From Sodiomyces alkalinus F11 (Eukaryota; Ascomycota; Sordariomycetes; Glomerellales; Plectosphaerellaceae), in assembly GCF_003711515.1 (NCBI RefSeq), contig NW_021167089.1:783799-847798 (forward strand): a stretch of 64,000 nucleotides of DNA, given 5' to 3'. Positions within the stretch are counted from its first letter, which is position 1; the number at the start of each line of letters is the position of its first letter. A program made the position numbers and the translations under genes. Below, piece by piece: positions 1 to 11,217 of the stretch. The notes under the pieces are model-generated. The model had not been told where the DNA came from. It saw nothing but the letters and a program-made list of their open reading frames with translations, and made no database searches.

Positions 1-816
1 TCACTATAGTAGTTATTATAAAGGTATATAGGAATACGATATATATTATATAATTATAAGCTATAGGCTATATATTATAATAGTATACTACTAACTATTA
101 TAGTTAGACGTTATACGTTTGGTTCCTGTTATAGGCGTTAGTTAGTAGCTTATGCTGTTCTTTAAAAATATAGCTATAATTCTTTTTTTATTTTTCCTGA
201 ATTTCTATTCGTCTAGAACCGGACTAATACTACGCTAATTAATATTAGAGAATGAACCAATTCACTAAACCGGGGATATAAATTAACTATTTAAATTAAT
301 TTATTAGTAATGCTAATTACTAGTTATTAATAATATATTATTCTAATAATCTTTAACTAGAAATATAAAGTAGATACTTCCTTATAACCTTATAGTTTAA
401 TATATTAAGGTCTTTAAAAATATAATACTCTGATTATTTAAGTCTACCTTTAGTACTTCATTACTCATAAGAGTCTTATTATAAATAGTCTTTTAGATAT
501 ACTATATATTATATAAAGACTATAAATATAAACTTTATTATTACTCTTAGACTTAGTATTTATCTAATAACTTACTTATATAATAATATAAACTAATATA
601 TAGAAAACGTGATATATTAAGATATATAATAGCTAGTATACGACTTTATAATAGTAAATATAGTATATTATTATATATATTAGGCTATAAAATACCTTTT
701 ATGCCTTATATAATACGAATAAAATAATAACGAAAATATAATACTATAAAAGCAAAATATACTAATAATAGTTATTAATTTCCCTTATTTTTATACTTCT
801 ATTTTATATACTTTTA

Positions 817-818
<2 letters not shown>

Positions 819-852
<34 letters not shown>
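819..852. repeat. (TA)17 microsatellite
   Basis: A perfect TA dinucleotide run of about 34 bases lies inside the AT-rich block. Confidence 0.9.
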
Positions 853-857
<5 letters not shown>

Positions 858-1049
858 AGTAACACTTATATAGTAAATTTATACTTTTATATATATAGTA
901 CTTACTAGTCTTCCTTTAAGTAAAATATAATTACCCTTATTATATTTCTCTGCTTATTTAATCTAACTAAGCCTTACTAGAAAGGTTTTCAGTGTCTTCT
1001 TGCCTCCTACCTCTCCGTATAGCTCTGTATATAACACCACCAATATACG

Positions 1050-2680
1050 AGGTAAACGATAGGACCTTAAACCTCTTCGCGAGGAGATCTGCCGCCGCTT
1101 CGAAGAGGGCTTTTCCGACGACTTTATTTACGACTATATACGATAGTAAATAGAAATAACGATTAGCCGTACCTTACTATAGCACCGGTATAAGGCCTAG
1201 GGCCTCTCGCGCTAAACACATATAGTTATATTAACGGATCTTATTCAACGCGTATATAAGCTTTTTTACGATAACCTCGATAATACCGAACTACTACAAT
1301 AGCTATAGACCGAGGGCTTCCGGATATCGAAGTTCGGACTCGAAGGTATTCGAAAAAGTAATAAGTTATAGCAACGGCAGGATACGCCACGGATTAAGGA
1401 GGTAAAAGCAAAAGCCAAAGAGTTCTTCGAGGGTAATAATCCTGATATATCCTTTACGCGGGGGCTTAGTGCTATATAGCTCTATATATTTATACGGTAG
1501 AAGGGCTTTATAATTAGCCGCGATACTCTTTACCGTATCTTCTTAGAACTATTCCTAGAAGAGGTTACGGCCCGTATAAAGGAGATACGGTACCGTAGAA
1601 AGGGCTAGATAACGCCCGGGCCGAATTTTATTCGGTCTATTAATACGTACGATAAGCTACTTCCCTTCGGCTTCGAGATCTACGCCGGTATTAATGCCTA
1701 CGCCCGATTTATAACTTAGTTCTACGTTAGAGTATCGGCGTATACTGCTAGGAATATCCTTACGCAGTATATCCATATTATACGTTAGACTGGATTTCTC
1801 CCGCGGTTTATTCGGTCAGATCAGGGCAAAGAGATAATACTCTTAGCCGGCGTATACTAGTATATATCTGTATAGTCGTGTATAAAGAAGAACATAGCCG
1901 GCGAGGATATTCCGATTAAGTTTAAAGACTACTGGATATTTAGGAAGAGTATCTATAATTAACGTATCGAGGTATAGTGGAATAGACTCTATTAGTCCTA
2001 TTCGGTATATTAAAGGGTAAGTAATTATTATACTACTACTTGATTAGTATTATATTCCTTTACTAATATATATCCAGGAGTATTTTATTTACCTCTCCGA
2101 AAACGGCCTTTTCGATAACCGTTCGATTACCGACCGTATTACGCTGCTTTATATATATATACCACTTATACGTACCGACTTTACACGATTTATACGGGTC
2201 TATAATAGCTACCGTATCCGCGTATAGCGTTCTCGGCCGTATATTATCACTAGTAAGCCTTAGGTACTTTACTACTAGGCTACACAGGACTTCCGAGTAT
2301 AGCCGGATCCTATACGGCTTCGTATACTAGAAAACGCCCTTATAGAAGATCTTTAATAGCTTAATACATATCTGCCTACAGATATTATAGCAGTATACTT
2401 AGCGCTTAAGTCCACCGCGGGTAGCCTCTAAGAGATACTAACTATAAACGGTAAAGAGTATCCTGCGCTTCCTCTATATAGTTATATACGTAATAGTCTA
2501 AATACGTACGTGGCCGCGAAGACCGAACCCTAGCTTTTATTATTATCCGCGCCTTATAGTGGTATCGCGGCTATAAAGGACCTACTCGAAAAGGAGGGCT
2601 TAGATATAGAATAGTCTATAACAGGAACTAATAAGACTAATTTAGCCTTTTCGGATATAAAAAGCGAGGGTAGTAATTAA
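1050..2680 (+). pseudogene. RIP-inactivated integrase/transposase-like relic
   Basis: One plus-strand frame can be followed from ~1,050 to ~2,000 and then, after a still visible GT...AG intron at ~2,008-2,070, on to ~2,680. Between 1,050 and 2,005 I count about 20 in-frame stops, 16 TAG and 4 TAA with no TGA. This is expected if CAG (Gln) and TGG (Trp) codons were converted by C-to-T changes. Recognisable remnants include a catalytic-core-like stretch around 1,670-1,980: a GFEIYAGINAYAR-like start where the first catalytic Asp would now be Asn, then IRSDQG, then RIEVxW, followed by a RIRVxRSRP segment near 2,220. These resemble the D-D-E integrase-core (rve-like) proteins found as repeats in fungi. 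The family name is my recognition and is not confirmed. It cannot make a functional protein. Confidence 0.65.
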
Positions 2681-2689
2681 TTCTAATCT

Positions 2690-3800
2690 AAGGAATTAAT
2701 TCTAATCTAAGGCTCCGTGTCGGAAGTTATTAAAAATATACGCTTCCGGCCGCGAAGATCTATTATTAATAGTGGCACCTTATTTTTACCCGCCTCCTAT
2801 TCCTCTATACCGTATTCCTCCATACCGTGATCCTCCTCTTCTATATAAGCCTACGCGTAGGTATCCGGTACTATCTCAGTCTTAACCACCTACGGCTCGG
2901 TCTTAACCTACGGTTCGGTCTTTACCGTTACCTTTACGGCTTATTTCCCTTTCCCCTTTCCGGTCTGCTTTTTCGCACGGGTCCCCTTTCCGACTTCCTT
3001 CTTTATAGCGATCGGCACCTCCTCGTCGTCGTTATTTCCTTTTATATTATTCCGTTTACCTAAGGTTAGCTTTACCGGGGCGGGTACCTTAGTCTTTCGG
3101 AGGAAGGTAAGATAATATTCCTTTATAAAACCGAGACTAGATTCGCGTAGAAATGCACGGGGCGTTATAGTGTTATACGCCTTATTACGGAAGAAGATAA
3201 CGGTTTTCGGGTTCTTCTAATCGTATAGAAAGACCGTAAGGTCCTGGTTAAACTAGTATTTATCGGATATAAACTGGCTTATAAGGTAGCGTATAAAGTC
3301 TTAGTGGTTCGGAAAAGTCTAGTCTAGTATAATCGAAACACGGCCGGTAATTTTTTATCCTCTAATCTTTATAAACTTTAAGATATCTATACCACCGATA
3401 TCTTAAACGTAGTACTCGCCGCTATATAGGCTAATACTAATCTCCTTTATAGCCTACGGCTGCTTTTCTTTCCGTGTTAATTAGATACTAGCCCTACGCT
3501 ACGCCTCGCCGGTTCGAAACGCAGTTAAAAGCACTCTGCCCTATACCTACGCCTACGCGACGGCGCCGGGTGTATAAAGCGCCTTCGGTTCCGTATCTTC
3601 GCGCTTTAAGCGGGGAGGAGTGTCTGCGGTTAAGTCGATAACCGTGTTATCGTCGTTAATAGGAGGTGTTGATTCGTTCTTAAGGAGTATAGACTCGAAC
3701 CGGCCTATACCGTATTTAGCGTATACTGACTAATCGGGATTAGTATCGAAAAGAATAGTATAATAGACCTTAACGTCAGGGCAAACAAGCATAGTTAGGA
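2690..3800 (-). pseudogene. Degenerate ORF of unknown family, minus strand
   Basis: Read on the minus strand from ~3,800 down to ~2,690, a frame with long open stretches is broken by scattered TAG/TAA codons. The relic is rich in Lys, Glu and Asp. It contains a repeated V-K-T-E-P unit (about 2,870-2,930) and ends convergently with the integrase-like relic. I do not recognise the family. It could be a second ORF of the same mobile element or a separate RIP-hit repeat. Confidence 0.45.
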
Positions 3801-3841
3801 GCGTTATTATACAGACTATTATATAACCGTTAGCGTAGATG

Positions 3842-3966
3842 CCTCTTCTAAATAGGCCCTGCGATAGTTATACGGATATATACAGCGCTATATAGATATG
3901 GATTCCTCTTCTAAATAGACACTACGATAGTTATGTGGATATATACAGGGCTATACAGATCAGGTT
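3842..3966. repeat. Two-copy 63-bp tandem repeat
   Basis: The segment starting CCTCTTCTAAATAG at 3,842 recurs at 3,905, a period of 63 bases. The copies differ at a handful of sites, mostly C/T or G/A changes consistent with RIP decay. It lies in the non-coding end of the AT-rich block. Confidence 0.8.
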
Positions 3967-4540
3967 TTTATATGTGTGCCCTATGACCCTGCTTAATTAC
4001 ATCTGCACACGCCTATATACAAATCGTACTACTAGGTAGAAGACTTCTACGGCCCGGGTGAACCTATTAATCGATTATTACTATTTTTAGAAGTTGAAAC
4101 AGACCGTCCTGCAGCTTGCTGTAGCTGCCCCTCTCTGTGGTATCACAGGTACCGTATTAACCCCTGTCCCCCTATACACGTGTAGTTATTTCCAATCAAA
4201 CCAATATATAGCTAATTTTTATAAGGCAGGTTATATACTGATACGCATATATATTAAGGAAATTTTCCGTCTTTCTTGTAATTTTGCTGATATAGATATT
4301 AAGATTTTATAGGGGAGCTACTTGTTACTAGATACCTATAGAGAAAAGCGCCGTTGGTGAACAACGCGGGTTAATACGGTAGGACCGACTTGGTATAATA
4401 GCTACCTTTGCGTATTATGATCCACGGTCCTTTATTACTCATCATCATCACTACCTACTCCATTCTACTAAGACCGAACACTCGTTCACCTTTTCTTCAT
4501 CTTCTTTTCCTTCTTCTTTCTTCTTAATTTATACATAAGT

Positions 4541-4887
4541 AAAGTACGAATGTGTATTAAGTGTCATGGTAGTAGTCTATGGAATGACGCTAGTTGGTAT
4601 CCACAGATGCGTAAATATGCTTCCTGTGTAGCGTGTCGTTGGTCCAACATAAATACTGGTCGGCCCCAGGTCAAAGCCCCCGTCCATGCCAATCGGTTCT
4701 CCAGAGCTAGGGCCGGTTCGCCGTACTCCCTACCTAGCTCAAGCGTAACGGTGGCTCGGTCGCGTTGTCGTCATGGTCATCGTCTGTTGTTCTGATCCTC
4801 CAGCCCTCCCCCCTCCTGATTGGCTGGTGTGGTCAGGAACCAATTCTCCTCACCCCTGACCCCTCACCCCTCACCCCTTCCCTCTCG
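4541..4887. other. Spacer and 3' flank of the epimerase gene
   Basis: Normal-composition sequence between the RIP block and the stop codon of the minus-strand epimerase gene. It probably holds that gene's 3' UTR. No gene or structured element was seen. Confidence 0.6.
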
Positions 4888-6357
4888 TCATGGCCACCAG
4901 TTCATCTTCTTGTAACTCTCAATGACCTCTTCCAACAACTCCTTGCTCATCGCCGGCTTCTCATACTGGAACCCCACCACCTGTTCCAGGCGTGACCCAT
5001 CCATGCTCAGGTCCGTATCTTTGATCAGCTCCTTCTCCAAGAAGGGGGTCAACGGGCCGGGCCGCGAGATTCCCGCCTTCTCCAACAGCTCCGCCCAGGG
5101 ACCCAGCAACTCATCATTGACGTCGTCCACCACGCTGTCCAGACTAAGCCGTGCGAAAGTACTGATCAGCTGTCCTTGGAAGCCCGTGTCGATGTTAAAC
5201 AATTCCCCGATGATGTCCGCCATGGTCCCCTGCGTCGTCGTCCCCTTGTCCACCACGTTGAATGTCGGCGCTCCCAAGCTGGAGTCCCACGACGTCTTGC
5301 CACCCTCGGTGTCATACCACCGCGCCACAGCCCACAGCGCCCGCGTCACGTCGTGGATGTGCGCCGTGTTGGTCCGCAATTCCCTAGTCCATAACCACTT
5401 CATCTCCTGTTCTAGGTACTGGTAGACACGGGCCATGCACAGCGCCGTCGCTACCCATTGAGACGCGTACGGGCCGTACACGTGTGCGAGACGCACGATG
5501 ATGAGACTCAGTCTTTTTGCAACATCCATGTTAGTCTGAGAAATACCCAGAAAGGAATGGGGTGATCAGAAATCAGGAGAGAAAGGGCAGAATGGACGGG
5601 AGAAGAGGAAGTACAAAAGAAAAGGGGAAAAGAAAAGAGGGCACTCGTGTCCTCTCGCGGCTTACCCTTCGATCTTGGCCAGTTCTTCTTCGGCCTGCAG
5701 TTTGTAGACAGCGATTTTGCTCCACGGTTTCAGCTTATCACCCTCCTTGCTGGGCGACGAGTCGGACTTGTACACCATGCCCGTGCTGAGCTCGACGAAC
5801 GCCTTGACCTTGCGCTTGGCCGCCTCCTTGGCCACCGCCACGGATAGTCCTAGCGAGCGCAGTTTGTATACCTCGTCCTCCTGAGAGTACCGCGTTTCGC
5901 CGCCGCAGTTGAAGACGTAATCCCACTGCTTTCCATCACTCCGGTCGAAGATGCGCGATAGTGATTCTATTTCAAAACGTCACTGTCAGCGCACGCGTCG
6001 CAGCCGGGACCGGAATGAGTACGCGAACCAAAAAAAAAAAAAAAAAAGGGGGGGGGGGGAAAGGGGGGAAAAAAGGAGTACAGGGTTGATTGACGCCGCT
6101 GGCTGGCGAGCTTGCCATGTCAAAACATGCAAAGAAAAAGGAAAACGACACGTACGTTCTCTACTGGCGTCGGCCTGTATAAACTTGGAACCTGCGCAGG
6201 CCTCCTCGAACTCCGGGGCGAGCCATGCCAACTGAGGCAGAGCCTTGTCAACAATCCTGACCTCGGACGCGAGATCATTCTCGTGAATGTGGAGAGCGAG
6301 GAACCGGCCAATGTAGCCGAGCCCTCCGATGATGAGGACCGAGGGCTTTTCCGCCAT
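4888..6357 (-). CDS. NAD-dependent epimerase/dehydratase family protein (extended SDR, atypical)
   Basis: Three exons on the minus strand: 6357-6156, 5966-5666 and 5512-4888, giving 375 residues. Phases 1 and 2 match across GTACGT/ATAG and GTAAGC/AAAAG introns. Residues ~5-30 form a Rossmann start with a GGLGYIG (GxxGxxG) dinucleotide motif. The middle exon has an FNCGGETRYSQ segment and an ELSTGMVY strand. The last exon begins LSLIIVRLAHVYGPY, typical of fungal NAD(P)-binding sugar-epimerase-like proteins. The usual catalytic YxxxK is not evident, since the aligned segment reads VYKLQAE, so substrate and chemistry are uncertain. Start 6357 is chosen because the protein then begins MAEKPSVLIIGG; an in-frame ATG at 6396 would add 13 residues. 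The ATG at 5529 lies inside intron 2. Intron 1 carries an A18-G12 homopolymer pair. Confidence 0.88.
6030..6059. repeat. A18-G12 homopolymer pair in an intron
   Basis: Eighteen A (6030-6047) are followed directly by twelve G (6048-6059) on the plus strand. They lie in intron 1 of the epimerase gene, where the sense strand reads C12 then T18. Such runs are prone to sequencing and assembly slippage. Confidence 0.85.
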
Positions 6358-8907
6358 GGTTGTGTGCAGCGACGTCGTCTCGAGTTGTCGGGCCAAGTCA
6401 AAGTTACTGCCCTACAGAGGGGATGGTCGTATAAAGTCGTCTGCAGCGTGGGGCGAAAAGATGTGTCGGTTCGGGTCCTCGCTGCTTCGTCTCGTCGTCT
6501 CGGTGCAGGTTGAGCCTGGAGAATCTAGAAGGGGGTGGTGTTAATGCGGATGCAAGAAAATGGACGTTCGCAGTCTTTCCCTCTCGGGGTTCGACTGTCG
6601 AACGATAGCGCGGGGTCCTCGACATATCGGAATACCTAATGAGCCAGGGAGGGGAAATGTCTCTCGTTTGCCGGTAAAGTACCACAAGTGGGTGGAGGGC
6701 AGTGTCGCCAGGAGAAGAAACCGGTCTTTTGAGTCCAAGGATTGGGCAGTGGGCTGCAGCTCGCAGAGGGGAGATCAGACCAAAGGGGGGCGGGGGCCGG
6801 GCCCAACGATGCAAGTGCAGTAATCCGTACCCGCAGTCAGATGGTGAATTGGCCGAGGTGGAATGAACAAGAGCAGGTATTCTATTCGTAAAAAAAGAAG
6901 ACGAACGATGTCGGTGTTGGGGGTAATCGTTGTGGAAGTTAGGAGGAAAAGGTTCTCAGGAAGAGGAATAGAAATACTTACGCTACACAAGGCACCCTGG
7001 TCCTATACTGATCAAGGAAGAGGAGACAGAAGCCAACGGAAAAGGGAGGAGGTGATCATCAGGTTAAGGTAGGAAGGGGTACGGAGGTCGTGAGGGGAGA
7101 AAAGGGGGGTTGTGGGTTTTGGGGGGCCGCTTGATTACAGCACTAATTAATTACAGAACGTACCTGATCGCACCTAAAAATGCAGTTGCAGGGGGGGCTC
7201 GGACAGGGGTGGAGGCGGAGGCGGGGGCATGGAGGGGGGAGAAAATGCAGAATGTGTCACAGGTAGGTCACAGGAAAGGGGCATCAATATTTCGTCGAAA
7301 GCGGTTTGACGCAAGGTATTATATGTATCACGTGATGGAGAAGATTTGGCTTCTACTTCGTGTCAAGTGCTGAAAGGACAAAAACATTGCCAGGAAAAAT
7401 AAGGTAGTATTCTACAGCACTATCGCCCCTTTTCCTTTCCAGGCACTAGGATTGGGTCCCGTATCCGTAGCTCTGGGGATCTGCTAGCTACGATCCCGAG
7501 ATACTTCGCCGAATAATGTTCTCCTCGGGTCCCAAGATCCTAGCGCAAGTTTGTTAAAGTCGAGCTCCCAACACCATGTCAAGCGGTTATTCTTGGAGCT
7601 CCAGTTGTTTCCGACCGACTTTAGCGCTGCTCGCTTAGGTGAGCCGGGGCAGAAACACCTACCTGGCCGACGTCATGACGGGAGTTTACAGAGCGCCTGA
7701 GATTCTTCTTGGGTAGTTATAGGATACGACTCCAAGGAGGGCCAGTCTGTTTGGGATCACACCGCCTCGGTAGGTACTCCGTAGAGCGGCGCTCGAATCT
7801 CAACTCCTACGCTTCTGACTCTTTGACCCGACTAGGTAACCACTAACATGTCCAGATGCTTTGACGCCACTCTCACTTCGTCGCGTGGCCTGCCACGAGG
7901 AGCTATTACCTACATTGTACGTTGTACAGTCTATCGTGCTTGGTAATCGATGAGACATCAATTTTGCACAGCGCGAGCTTGGACTGGATGCAGGTCTTCT
8001 CCAGACGATGTGGGGGAGTTCTTGCGCGCTTGAACCCCCCGTCAGTCTAGGGGTCTCAACCGCCAAGTCCCGCGTCCTCGGAGATAGTGGGGCCGACCAT
8101 TGCCATCGCGTCCTCGACTTAACCTGTCGGGTAGAAGGTGAGAGTAGACGAGTGGTCCTCGTGCTGCACACCTAATCTCCTTTGGGATACCTCGGAGGGT
8201 CCGTCTCAAGACTCTCAGCTCATCGGATCGAGCGTTGTCTATGGATCTCGATGAACGCCCATCGGCAACGTACGATGGAACCAAGTAAGATGGTACGGGT
8301 CCCATCGTCACCCGTAGCGTGACAGGGGCAAAGCATACCGTATTTTCAGTCGTCCCGCATCGCGCCAATTCACCCCTCCGCCGACGTTGGCCCTCTTCAT
8401 CCTCAATGGGTATTCTCCCCCGAGTACATGCCATATCCGAAGTCACCAATCCAAGGGAAACTCTGCCGCGCCGCACACAGTTACAGAATCTGGGCCCCGA
8501 AGCAAGAAGGCGACTGGACTGGCCCAGCATGCGGACGTATTTGCCTTCTCCTGGAACTATAGGCTTGTCTGTGCCTATTTTGGACGATTACTCCTCTCCC
8601 ACCTTCATATGGCAGACCATGCTGGCCCTTCTTGGTCTGCGTCGGCCATCCCTGACTTGTTCGGATCAAGCAGCACGGAGAGAAGTTGGCGACAAAGTGT
8701 GTGTACGCAACGGATATGGAAGAAAGATCCATCCCCTGCTCGTGACCGAGTCGCTTGAGTAGGTCTCGCTCGAAAGCACACAGAATCAAGCGGGCCGGCC
8801 AACAATGCATGTCTTGTCTCTCTTTGCTTTGCATGGGGAAATAAAAGAATCTGCGTAAAAAAATACAATAAAAAATAAAAATAAAAAAGGGAACCAGACG
8901 TCCCCTC
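6358..8907. other. 2.5-kb spacer, no supported gene
   Basis: This spacer holds the epimerase promoter (just above 6,358) and the CAP2 3' flank. A TACTCCGTA 9-mer lies at 7,775-7,783. An A-rich stretch at ~8,857-8,888 sits just past the CAP2 stop codon on its transcribed strand. Several frames of 120-150 codons overlap on both strands around 7,800-8,930, but none shows a recognisable motif, exon phasing or a clear start context. I see no gene here. Confidence 0.6.
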
Positions 8908-10079
8908 TCACCTCCGCATGCTGCCAATAATCTCTCGCTGTGCTTCCCTGTCCCTGCCCGCTTCGCTCAGGCTTCCGACGCTGCGCAAATCGCCCACGAC
9001 ATCCTTGGCCTTGCCAAAGTACACCTCCTGCAGCAGGTTCCTCATCTTGAGCTCCATGTCTTCGACGAGCCTGCCGATGTTGATAATGTGGCTCTCGTCC
9101 CCATCCACGGGAAGCTCCTGTTCAATCTGCCGCGTCATGTTGCCACTGAGGTCCATTTCGCCCAGGGCCGTACCGCTCGACGATAGGTTGAGGATCACTG
9201 TCGAGGTGAGCTTGTACTGCGTGGACCGGCCGCGTTCAATGGCCTCGAAGACATGGATCGAGTCCCATACACCTTCCGAGGTGCTTCCGGGGTTCGACAC
9301 TGTAGTCCGTCTCGTCAGCTCCCGCTCGGTTTGACCGTAGATATTCCAAACAAACAAAACGAAGCAGCCATGAAGAAGTGAGATACAACTAGTAGGCTTC
9401 TGGCCATAAAAAAGAGAAAGAAGGGAAAAGCGGGGGGGGGATAAAGAAGATAAGAAAAGGGGGCACAGGCACTTGGTTACGTACGCTTCTTCAACAGGAC
9501 AACTCCAGCGAACCCATCGTCGAGATTCCAAAAATAGACGCTGCTGACACCCCCCTCGTAGTAAAGGTCGCGATATACGTCAAAGGCTTCGTTGGCCTTG
9601 ATCTCCATCTTACGGACCCGCTCCGAAGGGACAGCCCCTTCGCCGGCCCCGTCGTTCCCAGCGCCTGAGACGCCGCCCAGACCAGCCTCGTCTAGCGGCG
9701 GGTCGAATTCATTGCTCCAGGGAGAGCGGTAGCTGTCGCCGTCGCGATTGTAATCGCAGAGAAGGTAGTCTCGACCTGACTGGCGGCAGCCGCGCACTCC
9801 GAGGGGTTGGTCGACGGAGGAGAGGAGGTCCTCGGTCAGGTCTGGAGCGAGGGAGATGATGGAATTCAGGTGCGAAGTGGTGTGTTTCGGATTGAGGCGC
9901 CGGAGGAGGTCACTAGACGGTCACTGAAGTTAGCCATCGTCCCGGAATGTTTGTGCAATGGGTGATACAGTGGATGATACCGTGGTAATGAGGTCGGCGG
10001 ACGGCACTTTGCGTAAAGCAATTTGGGGGGAGGGGATGGAGGCTTACAGCGCCGCATCAAATGGGTCAGCGGTTGCCAT
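8908..10079 (-). CDS. CAP2: F-actin-capping protein subunit beta
   Basis: Three exons: 10079-10048, 9912-9485 and 9299-8908, giving 283 residues, the usual size of the family. It is one half of the CapA/CapB heterodimer that caps actin-filament barbed ends in cortical patches. The protein starts [11 protein letters not shown], and exon 2 continues [12 protein letters not shown], the conserved CapB N-terminus. The [19 protein letters not shown] block, the [20 protein letters not shown] helix and [10 protein letters not shown] are all present. The C-terminal tail ends [12 protein letters not shown]. The 32-nt first exon was found by requiring a phase-2 donor (GTAAGC) before the CTAG acceptor. 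The acceptor of exon 3 (CTACAG at 9300) is the least certain junction. The gene is transcribed away from the MITE-like copy 265 bases upstream of its start. Confidence 0.93.
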
Positions 10080-10260
10080 TTTTGACAGGGGCGACAGTCT
10101 ATTATGTAGGAACGGGCCGGCGGGTAGACGCTTGTTTGAGGGCCGGAGGGGTATCTTCTCGGTCGTTTTGATAGTCTCACGGCGAGGCTGTCTTGTAAGG
10201 TAGGCGTCCAGGAGGAGGCTGATCGGCTGGAAGTGTACTTGTACCCAAGAAGGTCGAAGC

Positions 10261-10309
10261 TACGGAGTAGAGAGGAGCGGGGCCCACTCTAATTCGAAAG
10301 TACTCCGTA
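10261..10309. repeat. Inverted pair of TACGGAGTA motifs
   Basis: TACGGAGTA at 10,261-10,269 faces its reverse complement TACTCCGTA at 10,301-10,309 across 31 bases, about 190 bases upstream of the CAP2 start. The same 9-mer recurs in other spacers of the window. Confidence 0.75.
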
Positions 10310-10343
10310 TACGAACTCTCCCCAGGTACCGATACGCTAGGTA

Positions 10344-10503
10344 CCTACCCGGGTTTGGGGGGGTATAGGACAGAGCCCGATAACTGGTCAATCTGTCAAC
10401 AGTCTTAGAACATCATGTCGACAGAAATTTCTCTGTCCTGGCTCTGGTCAGAGCAAAAGTCTCTGTCCGAGCTCTGACCTAGAAACCCCCCCTCCCGGGT
10501 AGG
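10344..10503. mobile_element. MITE-like element, copy A (160 bp)
   Basis: The element begins CCTACCCGGG and ends CCCGGGTAGG, so the ends are inverted repeats. It is flanked on both sides by TA (10,342-10,343 and 10,504-10,505), a TA target duplication as in Tc1/mariner-type elements. The inner ends carry matching TATAGG...CAGAGC and GCTCTGACCT sequence. A second copy of exactly the same length lies inverted at 25,702-25,861; by eye about four fifths of positions agree. It has no coding capacity, so it would depend on a transposase from elsewhere. Confidence 0.75.
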
Positions 10504-11217
10504 TACCTAAGCTAGCGGGGTAGAACGGCGAGCCCACCAGAGCTCTAGGTACCTAAAGAAGCACACCCAACTCGACCTCTGTCTACATCGCCCAGAGCAT
10601 CACATCTTGAACCGTCCTCCTTGTAATGCTTCAAAACACACAACTCGACAAGAAGACTCCGCCTTGTGAATGTAGAGTCACCATCACTTCCAGAACATCA
10701 TGTCATTCATTCCAATACGTCCAATATCTCGAGAAGAACAGGCCGTCGCAACATGGCTGATCAACATTGGTATTGCACAAAGATGCTCGGCCTCCTCATC
10801 GCCTCGTCTTTCGAGGCCCCTTGTTTGATAGACAGCTGCTTCCTCTCCGCTGGCACCCCGGCTCCAGAGCAGCTGCTTCTTCTCACATACAACCCAATAA
10901 ATGGATTCTACTCCAAAAAGGCAAACTCTCCTGACAAGCAACCTGCTCCCAATGTACTCCAACAAGCTTTCTAGAACGCCGCGAAAACCCCAGAAGCGGT
11001 ATCGGCCGTGGCATGCCATGCGCATAGAACATCTTGCCCCTTTCCCTAGAGCCCAGACGGTCGGTCGTCTTGCGGCAGCGACAATACCCAGTCATAATAG
11101 CCCACCGTACCGCCTCTTTCATAATAATTACAAGCTGACGGAGAACTGACATACGGACTGTACACTGTACCCGCAAGTCCTGCTATCGTCCATGTCGACT
11201 GGTCACCCCTTGCCGTG

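Larger units (their letters stand above)
1..4540. repeat. AT-rich, RIP-mutated block
   Basis: The stretch is dominated by TA dinucleotides and by TAG/TAA triplets in all frames. The first ~960 bases are almost pure A/T. The part from ~960 to ~4,000 keeps more G/C and still shows decayed coding frames. This pattern is what fungal repeat-induced point mutation leaves, because CpA becomes TpA on either strand of duplicated DNA. No intact gene was found here. The composition returns to normal by about 4,540. Such blocks are usually heterochromatic; whether this one lies near a centromere or chromosome end cannot be told from the window. Confidence 0.85.
10080..11217. other. Spacer between CAP2 and BAH-PHD gene, with MITE and inverted 9-mers
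   Basis: It contains the CAP2 promoter side, a TACGGAGTA (10,261-10,269) and its inverse TACTCCGTA (10,301-10,309), a GGTACC-rich stretch, the 160-bp MITE-like copy A, and the 3' flank of the BAH-PHD gene. No gene was seen. Confidence 0.6.

Noticed and set aside
5512..5529. ATG at 5,529 as start of a separate minus-strand gene
   Set aside because: The ATG falls in intron 2. The AAAAAG acceptor at 5,513 joins exon 2 in frame and gives the expected EGLSLIIVRLAHVYG.
6404..6814. 136-codon minus-strand frame upstream of the epimerase gene
   Set aside because: Arg/Pro-rich random-looking translation in a promoter region, with no homology that I recognise.
8042..8927. Overlapping frames of 120-150 codons on both strands
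   Set aside because: They have low-information composition, no motifs and no consistent exon phasing; several use non-ATG starts.
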